Positions 6,716 through 11,806 of a stretch of 11,806 bases of DNA are shown here, piece after piece. Positions within the stretch are counted from its first letter, which is position 1, and each line of letters starts with the position of its first letter. The DNA is from an uncultured Pseudogracilibacillus sp. (GTDB lineage: Bacteria > Bacillota > Bacilli > Bacillales > Amphibacillaceae), in assembly GCA_937960785.1 (NCBI GenBank), contig CALGOZ010000114.1:1-11806 (forward strand), given 5' to 3'. A program made the position numbers and the translations under genes. The notes below the pieces were generated by a model, which did not search any database, was not told where the DNA came from, and was given only the letters and a program-made list of their open reading frames with translations.

Positions 6716-6745
6716 TAATGATCAATTTCTTAAGGAGGAATCAAA

Positions 6746-6949
6746 ATGAACGTTACGATTAATGGGAAAGAGATGCAAATTCCAGAAGATGTCGATACCG
6801 TTGCAAAGTTAATTTCCCATTTAGAGATTCGTAATCCGGTAGTCATCGTCGAACTTAACGATGAAATTCTACAAAAAGAAGACCATGAAAAGACGACGAT
6901 TAAAGCAGACGATCGTATCGAATTTATTCAATTTGTCGGTGGGGGTTAA
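6746..6949 (+). CDS. thiS: Sulfur carrier protein ThiS
   Basis: Small ubiquitin-like carrier of 67 residues, the normal length. It ends in FVGGG, whose terminal Gly is adenylated by ThiF and converted to a thiocarboxylate that gives the thiazole sulfur. MNVTINGKEMQI forms the first beta hairpin and DRIEFIQFVGGG the last strand and tail, as in MoaD/ThiS proteins. A textbook AAGGAGG (6732-6738) lies seven bases before the ATG. It is 30 bases downstream of tenI, in the slot where B. subtilis also has thiO, and 49 bases before thiG. A strong ribosome binding site fits the need for carrier in excess of the enzymes. Confidence 0.93.
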   Translation: MNVTINGKEMQIPEDVDTVAKLISHLEIRNPVVIVELNDEILQKEDHEKTTIKADDRIEFIQFVGGG

Positions 6950-6998
6950 ACTTTCCTCTCACTTTTATTACAAACAACTTTTTAAAGGAGCGACTTAG

Positions 6999-7766
6999 AT
7001 GTTAAAGATTGGACCTTATACTTTTACTTCTCGGTTATTTTTAGGTACGGGGAAATTCCCAGATTTTGATATACAGAAAAAGGCGGTAGATGCCTCTGAA
7101 ACGGAAGTGCTCACGTTCGCAGTACAACGAATGAATATAGCCAATCCGAATCAGCCGAACTTTTTAGAAAAAATAGACCTTGAGCAATATAAATTTTTAC
7201 CAAATACAGCTGGAGCAAAAACAGCAGAAGAAGCAGTACGAATTGCCAAGCTCGCCCAAGCCTCCGGAATTTGCCATATGGTAAAAGTCGAAATTATCGG
7301 CTGTGACAAGACCTTGCTTCCGGATCCTGTAGAGACTTTAAAAGCAACAGAGATGTTGTTGGAAGATGGTTTCGTTGTGTTACCTTATACGTCCGATGAC
7401 GTCGTATTAGCAAAACGTTTGGAAAAGTTAGGTGCCCATGCGATTATGCCCGGGGCTTCCCCTATCGGTTCTGGTCAAGGTATTGTAAACCCTCTTAACT
7501 TACAATTTATTATCGAACAATCAGAAGTTCCGGTCATCGTCGATGCAGGAATTGGTTCTCCGATGGATGCGGCTCAAGCGATGGAGTTAGGTGCGGATGC
7601 CGTCCTCTTAAACTCAGCAGTATCAGGCGCAAAGGATCCTGTTAAAATGGCAGAAGCAATGAAACTGGCAGTCCGAGCGGGCCGTCTTGGCTTTGAAGCC
7701 GGACGAATTCCAAAGCGAAAACATGCCGTAGCAAGTAGCCCTCAGGAAGGACTCGGTCTAGAATGA
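6999..7766 (+). CDS. thiG: Thiazole synthase ThiG
   Basis: ThiG condenses 1-deoxy-D-xylulose 5-phosphate, dehydroglycine and sulfur from ThiS-thiocarboxylate into the thiazole phosphate carboxylate. The 255-residue barrel opens with the typical SRLFLGTGK (11-19). It carries the Schiff-base Lys96 in HMVKVEIIG, Glu98, and Asp182 in VPVIVDAGIG; Lys96, Glu98 and Asp182 correspond to known B. subtilis active-site positions. NTAGAKTAEEAVR (69-81) and the phosphate-binding GADAVLLNSA are also kept. AAAGGAG (6984-6990) lies eight bases before the ATG. The stop overlaps the thiF start by four bases (ATGA), implying coupled translation. The dehydroglycine must come from ThiO or ThiH encoded elsewhere, as neither gene is here. 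Confidence 0.97.
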   Translation: MLKIGPYTFTSRLFLGTGKFPDFDIQKKAVDASETEVLTFAVQRMNIANPNQPNFLEKIDLEQYKFLPNTAGAKTAEEAVRIAKLAQASGICHMVKVEIIGCDKTLLPDPVETLKATEMLLEDGFVVLPYTSDDVVLAKRLEKLGAHAIMPGASPIGSGQGIVNPLNLQFIIEQSEVPVIVDAGIGSPMDAAQAMELGADAVLLNSAVSGAKDPVKMAEAMKLAVRAGRLGFEAGRIPKRKHAVASSPQEGLGLE

Positions 7767-8782
7767 AAGACCGTTATTCTAGACAAATTTTATTTCCGCC
7801 AATCGGTGAAGAAGGCCAGCGATTATTAGGAGAAAAGCATGTTCTCATTATCGGTGTCGGTGCGCTTGGAACGCAAAGTGCGGAAATGTTAACTCGGGCG
7901 GGAATTGGCACATTAACCCTCGTCGACCGAGACTATATAGAAGCAAGTAACTTACAGCGCCAATATTTATTTACAGAACAAGATGCAAAAGCTCGACTAC
8001 CAAAAGCAGTCGCTGCCCGCCGACATTTAGAAAAGATTAATTCTGAAGTAAACATCCATGCCCACGTACTAGACGTAACTCCGATTGAACTAGAGTCACT
8101 AGGTGATGGAGTCGATTTAATTTTGGATGGTACGGACAATTTCGATATCCGGATGATGATAAATGACTTTTCTCAAAAGAGAAATATTCCTTGGATCTAC
8201 GGATCTTGTGTCGGGAGTTATGCGATTAGTTATACAATTTTACCCGGGGAAACCCCTTGCTTACATTGTCTACTCGGCACGATGCCTGTCGGCGGTGAAA
8301 CGTGTGATACAGCGGGAATTATTCAACCAGCTGCAGCCCAAGTTGTCATTCAGCAAACGACAGAAGCGTTAAAAATTTTAACAAACGAAAAAGAGGCATT
8401 ACGAAATACGCTCATTTCTATCGATTTATGGAAAAACGAGTTCGTCCAAATGGATCTTACATCTTTTAAAAAGAAAGACTGCCCTTCCTGTGGTCCTAAC
8501 GCGACATATCCATACTTATCTTATGATGAACAGACGAAAGTTTCAGTCTTATGTGGAAGGAATTCAGTGCAAATTCGTCCGAGTAAATTACAAGAACGTA
8601 ACCTAGAAGAACTCGCTACAAAACTTAACAGGCTTGGTGGAAAAGTAGAACGGAATGAATTTTTACTTTCCTTTACGATTGAAAAGGAGCGAATGGTTTT
8701 ATTTAAAGACGGTCGCGCCTTAATCCATGGAACGAATGATCTAGCCTATGCAAAAACTTTATATCATCGTTACTTTAGTTAA
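7763..8782 (+). CDS. thiF: ThiS adenylyltransferase ThiF (E1-like, MoeB/HesA family)
   Basis: ThiF activates the ThiS C-terminus with ATP so that sulfur can be loaded. The 339-residue protein has the E1 nucleotide-binding fold: GVGALG (31-36), LVDRDYIEASNLQRQ (53-67) with Asp55 for ribose binding, Lys81 in the LPKA motif, and DGTDNFDIR (122-130). Two CxxC pairs, Cys166/Cys169 and Cys240/Cys243, form the structural zinc site. Cys181 in GGETCDTAG is the usual conserved cysteine. The last 85 or so residues after the zinc site resemble the C-terminal extension of Bacillus ThiF rather than a rhodanese domain. MoeB is the alternative by sequence, but the four-base overlap with thiG settles it in favour of ThiF. 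The stop is ten bases before the next gene. Confidence 0.93.
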   Translation: MKDRYSRQILFPPIGEEGQRLLGEKHVLIIGVGALGTQSAEMLTRAGIGTLTLVDRDYIEASNLQRQYLFTEQDAKARLPKAVAARRHLEKINSEVNIHAHVLDVTPIELESLGDGVDLILDGTDNFDIRMMINDFSQKRNIPWIYGSCVGSYAISYTILPGETPCLHCLLGTMPVGGETCDTAGIIQPAAAQVVIQQTTEALKILTNEKEALRNTLISIDLWKNEFVQMDLTSFKKKDCPSCGPNATYPYLSYDEQTKVSVLCGRNSVQIRPSKLQERNLEELATKLNRLGGKVERNEFLLSFTIEKERMVLFKDGRALIHGTNDLAYAKTLYHRYFS

Positions 8783-8792
8783 AGAGGGTGAG

Positions 8793-9770
8793 ATGTTGGA
8801 AAAAGTACAAATTAATCGTGTAGAGGCACTACAAATGTATGAAATGATGTTACGAATACGTCTTTTCGAAAAAGAAGTGGAACGAAATGTTCAAAAAGGT
8901 TATTTACACGGTACGACGCACTTATATAACGGCCAGGAAGCAATTGCGGTCGGCGTATGTTCGCAATTAGAGAAAGGTGACTTAATAACGAGCACCCATC
9001 GAGGACACGGTCATGCAATAGCCATGGGTGCATCCTTACATAAAATGATGGCAGAAATGTTTGGTAAAGTAACGGGCTACAGTAAGGGAAAAGGTGGCTC
9101 GATGCATATTGCTAACCTTGAAGATGGTAATTTAGGTTCGAACGGGGTCGTCGGTGGAAATATACCGATTGCTGTCGGCGCAGCATTAACGTTGCAAATG
9201 AAAGAAAAACCGAATGTCGTCGTCTGTTTTTTCGGTGATGGAGCGGCGAATGAAGGGAGTTTTCACGAAGCGTTAAATTTAGCATCTATTTGGAAAGTAC
9301 CCGTTATTTTCGTTTGTGAAAATAACGTATACGGCATGTCAAGTGCAATTACAGAGATGACGAGGATTGAACAGCTTTCAATTCGTGCTAAAGCTTATGG
9401 TTTTCCTGGTGTTACAATCGATGGCAATAACTTATTCTCCGTTACTTCAACAATCAAAGAAGCGATTGAACGAGCCCGATGTGGGGCTGGACCGACCTTA
9501 ATCGAAGCGAAGACCTATCGGTTCAAAGGTCATTCTAGAAGTGATAAGGAAAAATATAGAACTAAGGAGGAAGTCGCTTTTTATAAGCAAAGTTGTCCGA
9601 TTCGTAGATTTGAACATGTTTTACTTGAAGAGTATAAAATTGAGCCGGGAGTACTCAATCAGCTATATAAGAAGATTAAGACTGAAGTGAAAGAAGCAAC
9701 TGCCTTTGCATTAGAGAGCGAACTTCCGTTAGTTACTAGCTTAGAGCAGGATGTGTATGCCGATGAGTAA
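8793..9770 (+). CDS. TPP-dependent 2-oxoacid/acetoin dehydrogenase E1, alpha subunit
   Basis: The alpha half of an alpha2beta2 E1 that decarboxylates a 2-oxoacid or cleaves acetoin and passes the acyl group to a lipoyl E2. In 325 residues it shows THRGHGH (68-74), KGKGGSMHI (98-106), the TPP/Mg motif starting GDGAANEG (148-155) and closing at ENN (176-178), and the loop FKGHSRSDKEKYR. The match by eye is closest to AcoA (acetoin dehydrogenase), for instance HLYNGQEAIAVGVC and STHRGHGHAIAMG, but substrate cannot be settled. The frame runs back into thiF to an ATG at 8748. The ATG at 8793, five bases after a GAGG core at 8784-8787, is the better start. It lies ten bases after thiF with no terminator between, so it is probably in the riboswitch-controlled operon. 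No E2 or E3 gene is present. Confidence 0.9.
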   Translation: MLEKVQINRVEALQMYEMMLRIRLFEKEVERNVQKGYLHGTTHLYNGQEAIAVGVCSQLEKGDLITSTHRGHGHAIAMGASLHKMMAEMFGKVTGYSKGKGGSMHIANLEDGNLGSNGVVGGNIPIAVGAALTLQMKEKPNVVVCFFGDGAANEGSFHEALNLASIWKVPVIFVCENNVYGMSSAITEMTRIEQLSIRAKAYGFPGVTIDGNNLFSVTSTIKEAIERARCGAGPTLIEAKTYRFKGHSRSDKEKYRTKEEVAFYKQSCPIRRFEHVLLEEYKIEPGVLNQLYKKIKTEVKEATAFALESELPLVTSLEQDVYADE

Positions 9771-10764
9771 AGAAAAATTAACAAAAAAAACAATTACCTA
9801 TCGTGAAGCAGTGCGCGAAGCCTTGCAACAATCGATGAAAGAAGACGATTCGGTTTTTTTACTAGGTGAAGATATCGGTGTCTATGGAGGAGCTTTTGGC
9901 GTAACGGAAGGCTTAATCGAACAGTTCGGACCCGAGCGAGTACGAGATACACCAATTAGTGAACTTGGCATTACGGGAGTTGCCGTCGGTGCGGCGTTAA
10001 CTGGAATGCGCCCGGTAGTTGATATACAGTTTTCCGACTTTTTAACTTTAGCTCTCGATCAAATAGTAAACCAAGCTGCAAAACTCCGCTATATGTATGG
10101 CGGTGTTGTAAAGGTGCCTTTAGTCATCCGTACGCCAAGTGGTGCAGGGACGGGAGCTGCTAGTCAACACTCACAAAGTTTAGAAGCCTGGCTCGCTCAT
10201 ATTCCTGGTTTAAAAGTAGTGCAACCAGCTTCGCCCTACTGTGCAAAAGGATTGGTAATGGAAGCAATTCGCGATCCGAACCCTGTTATCGTCTATGAAC
10301 ATAAATTGTTGTACGATTTAAAAGGTCCAGTTCCGAAAGAACCTTATACAATTCCTTTTGGTAAAGCGAATATCGTAAAGTCCGGTACTGATGTGACTGT
10401 TGTAGCTACGGGTATGATGGTATCTCGGACTCTTGGGGTTGCGGAGAAGTTCGCTAAAGAAGGAATCGATATCGAAGTGATTGATCTCCGAACTTTAGTT
10501 CCGCTTGATCAAGCAACTATCATTCAATCTATTAAAAAAACTGGTCGGCTTCTCGTCGTCCATGAAGCAGTAAAGCACGGTGGATTCGGTGGTGAAATCG
10601 CAAGTATCGTAGCTGAAAAAGCCTTTTCTTATTTAAAAGCACCGATTAAACGACTCGGAGGAAAATTCGTCCCTATTCCTTATAGCAAGCCCTTAGAGGA
10701 GGCAGCTATTCCACAAGTGAAAGATATTGAAAAAGCAATCGATGAATTAATCACCTACATATAA
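9757..10764 (+). CDS. TPP-dependent 2-oxoacid/acetoin dehydrogenase E1, beta subunit
   Basis: Partner of the preceding alpha subunit, with the transketolase-like pyrimidine-binding domain first and the transketolase C-terminal domain after it. Markers counted from this start: LLGEDIG (35-41) with the catalytic-type Glu, DTPISELG (64-71), a DIQFSDF segment, GAGTGAASQHSQS (129-141), and VVATGMMV then DLRTLVPLD in the C-terminal half. About 335 residues is full family length. Three in-frame ATGs compete at 9751, 9757 and 9763. The weak ribosome binding site AGCAGG (9745-9750) abuts the first, is six bases from the second and 12 from the third, so I chose the second. All overlap the end of the alpha gene. 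AcoB and PdhB-type assignments both remain possible. No E2 follows; the next gene is unrelated and has its own promoter. Confidence 0.9.
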   Translation: MPMSKEKLTKKTITYREAVREALQQSMKEDDSVFLLGEDIGVYGGAFGVTEGLIEQFGPERVRDTPISELGITGVAVGAALTGMRPVVDIQFSDFLTLALDQIVNQAAKLRYMYGGVVKVPLVIRTPSGAGTGAASQHSQSLEAWLAHIPGLKVVQPASPYCAKGLVMEAIRDPNPVIVYEHKLLYDLKGPVPKEPYTIPFGKANIVKSGTDVTVVATGMMVSRTLGVAEKFAKEGIDIEVIDLRTLVPLDQATIIQSIKKTGRLLVVHEAVKHGGFGGEIASIVAEKAFSYLKAPIKRLGGKFVPIPYSKPLEEAAIPQVKDIEKAIDELITYI

Positions 10765-10778
10765 AAGTAAACAAACAT

Positions 10779-10807
10779 TTGTTCTAGCTTATAAAGTGCG
10801 GTATGAT
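10779..10807 (+). promoter_or_regulatory. Promoter of the LiaI/LiaF-like gene with overlapping dyad
   Basis: TTGTTC (10779-10784) and TATGAT (10802-10807) are 17 bases apart. The dyad AACAAA-CA-TTTGTT at 10770-10783 overlaps the -35, which could be a regulator site. It lies just after the E1 beta stop, and no terminator with a T-tract separates them, so read-through from the operon is also possible. Confidence 0.6.
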
Positions 10808-10843
10808 AAAAAAGTAATAACTGTAACGAAGTAGGTGGATACG

Positions 10844-11323
10844 TTGAAAAATAAAAATAAATTAATCGCATATATTTTAATTGGACTAGGCGTTTACTTT
10901 TTAATTAAACAGCTCGATTTGCCATTGTTTAAACCGTTCATCGGTTGGCCTACTGTTATCGCAGTGATCGGTATTGCTTTTTTGTTACATAGTTATACGG
11001 CAAGTTTACATGATAATCTTTTCATTGGCGTGATTTTACTAGGGCTTGGAATTCATTTTCACGGTTTGAAAACCTCTCCTGCCTGGTACGATCATTGGTC
11101 GATTTATACATTGATTATCGGGGTCGCTTATGGAATACTTTTTTTCAAAACGAAGCGAGGCTTAATTCCGGCGATTGTCTTACTTAGTCTTTCGTCGATT
11201 ATGATTTTTTCAATTACGTTGCCTGAATGGTTTCAACCGGTTTATATCGTTATTGATTTTATCGATACTTTCTGGCCTGTTATATTATTAGGTATTGGTG
11301 TTTATTTCTTATGGAAAAAATAA
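10844..11323 (+). CDS. Polytopic membrane protein with LiaI/LiaF-type transmembrane region
   Basis: The 159-residue protein is almost wholly hydrophobic, with about six membrane segments near residues 7-21, 32-49, 58-73, 86-101, 107-125 and 142-156. The motifs YILIGLGVYFL (10-20), GWPTVIAVIGIAFLL (34-48) and FWPVILLGIGVYFLWKK (143-159) are typical of the LiaI/LiaF-like transmembrane region seen in Bacillales cell-envelope stress proteins. The soluble C-terminal domain of true LiaF is absent, and no liaR or liaS is nearby, so a role in envelope stress is only a guess. The frame extends to a GTG at 10835, but that codon lies inside the ribosome binding site AGGTGG (10833-10838). The TTG at 10844, five bases downstream of that site, is the likely start. 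Confidence 0.75.
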   Translation: MKNKNKLIAYILIGLGVYFLIKQLDLPLFKPFIGWPTVIAVIGIAFLLHSYTASLHDNLFIGVILLGLGIHFHGLKTSPAWYDHWSIYTLIIGVAYGILFFKTKRGLIPAIVLLSLSSIMIFSITLPEWFQPVYIVIDFIDTFWPVILLGIGVYFLWKK

Positions 11324-11572
11324 GTTGTTTATTTTTAAATAAATTTACATATTATTATTCCCGATCGTTCTGGCAAAATTTTTAGAAGAAAGAATTCAAT
11401 TCGACGAAGTGTAACACCTATGTCAGAATGAAGCTTTCTCTACAAGTCCTTTCTTTTAAATATTTGTCAAAAGTATACTCAAGAGAAAGAACTGTTCAGC
11501 ACAGAATAATAATCATCAGTTAGATTCCTCCAACCAATGCATATAATGGGATTTGTGTGCAAATTTTTGATA
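11324..11572. other. AT-rich intergenic region without a supported gene
   Basis: No open frame with a start and ribosome binding site was found on either strand. An A/T-only dyad, TTATTT/AAATAA, follows the LiaF-like stop and is too weak to call a terminator. A consensus TATAAT at 11542-11547 has only a poor -35 (TTAGAT at 11520-11525, 16 bases away). Confidence 0.5.
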
Positions 11573-11610
11573 AAACTTACTCAGCGAGCTATTACGTTGA
11601 GTAAGTTTTT
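11573..11610 (+). terminator. Strong rho-independent terminator
   Basis: AAACTTACTCAGCG (11573-11586) pairs with CGTTGAGTAAGTTT (11595-11608) as a 14-bp stem with one G-U pair and an eight-base loop. It is followed by TTTTTATATTTTT on the plus strand. It is 250 bases past the LiaF-like gene, so it may end that transcript's long 3' region or a short RNA starting nearby. The left arm resembles the first part of the repeats at 11724 and 11776. Confidence 0.75.
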
Positions 11611-11667
11611 ATATTTTTAAAGATTCATAGTCTATTGAACGCCTCAATTAAGTAAGTTACTAATTTT

Positions 11668-11696
11668 CCTAGGCTCACCCTCCCCGCAAGCGATAC
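11668..11696. repeat. Possible degenerate Bacillales-type intergenic repeat fragment
   Basis: A short C-rich island, GGCTCACCCTCCCCGC followed by AAGCGATA, stands out in AT-rich surroundings. It resembles the GGCTCACC...CCCCGCGGAAAGCG core of REP-like intergenic repeats common in Bacillus genomes. This is from memory of the pattern and the copy is too short and divergent to be sure. Confidence 0.25.
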
Positions 11697-11723
11697 TTAT
11701 GAGTTTATTAATGTCGCTTTCAA

Positions 11724-11754
11724 CTAAACTTACACAGTAAAGCCATCCAGCGTG
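11724..11754 (+). repeat. 31-bp direct repeat, copy 1
   Basis: CTAAACTTACACAGTAAAGC followed by CATCCAGCGTG. It matches copy 2 at 27 of 31 positions. The start-to-start distance is 52 bases, with a 21-base spacer rich in A and T. Confidence 0.75.
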
Positions 11755-11775
11755 TAGCTTAAAACACTTTTTTAG

Positions 11776-11806
11776 CTAAACTTACTCAGTGGAGCCATCC
11801 AGTGTG
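11776..11806 (+). repeat. 31-bp direct repeat, copy 2 (at the window edge)
   Basis: CTAAACTTACTCAGTGGAGC followed by CATCCAGTGTG. It ends at the last base of the window, so an array could continue outside. Within this copy CAGTGGA and TCCAGTG can pair around GCCA with one mismatch, a hairpin that is weaker in copy 1. Confidence 0.75.

Noticed and set aside
8748..8792. N-terminal extension of the E1 alpha subunit into thiF
   Set aside because: The extra 15 residues have no family counterpart, and the ribosome binding site lies just before the ATG at 8793.
11691..11716. GCGATA/TGTCGC hairpin as a terminator
   Set aside because: Only about six pairs form, one of them G-U, with a 14-base loop and three Ts after it.
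11724..11806. CRISPR array
   Set aside because: Only two copies are visible, they differ at four of 31 positions, the spacer is 21 bases and AT-rich, and no cas gene is in the window.

Overview
The window looks like chromosome from a low-GC, Gram-positive, endospore-forming Bacillales (Bacillaceae-like) bacterium. The evidence is a spore-coat protein gene (spoVID) next to valS, a T-box leader in front of valS, a tenI-type thiamine operon behind a TPP riboswitch, strong AAGGAGG ribosome binding sites, and TTG and GTG starts. No phage, IS transposase, CRISPR array, rRNA or tRNA gene was seen.

Layout. Positions 1-200 hold the possible last 20 codons of a plus-strand gene, two AT-rich dyads and the valS terminator. 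Positions 210-3175 (minus) are valS with its T-box leader and promoter. Positions 3245-3424 (plus) encode a 59-residue membrane protein that converges on spoVID and shares an 18-bp stem with it. Positions 3471-5749 (minus) hold a hydroxymethylbilane synthase (HemC)-like gene with a sigma-A-type promoter, followed by spoVID with a good sigma-E-type promoter. Positions 5931-10764 (plus) are one gene string: TPP riboswitch, tenI, thiS, thiG, thiF, then the E1 alpha and E1 beta subunits of a TPP-dependent 2-oxoacid/acetoin dehydrogenase. Positions 10779-11323 (plus) hold a promoter and a LiaI/LiaF-type polytopic membrane protein. The last 480 bases contain no gene, but carry a strong terminator and two copies of a 31-bp repeat, the second ending exactly at the window edge.

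How the parts relate. In Bacillus subtilis this locus reads hemA-hemX-hemC-hemD-hemB-hemL, spoVID, ysxE, valS. Here only the hemC, spoVID and valS positions remain. The HemC-like protein is an intact reading frame but lacks the cofactor-attaching cysteine and most of the substrate and cofactor arginines. It therefore looks like a repurposed or decaying pseudoenzyme left after loss of the heme cluster. The thiamine operon makes the thiazole half of thiamine (ThiS carrier, ThiF adenylation, ThiG synthase, TenI tautomerase). It lacks thiO, the oxygen-dependent glycine oxidase usually found between tenI and thiS. The E1 genes follow thiF with a 10-base gap, so a TPP-consuming enzyme may be controlled by the TPP riboswitch. 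Missing heme genes and missing thiO would both fit reduced aerobic metabolism, but that is inference from one locus.

Best lead: the cysteine-less HemC homologue. Second: the riboswitch-E1 linkage. Third: the 52-bp-period repeat at the right edge. I see no clear evidence of a wholly new multi-gene system.
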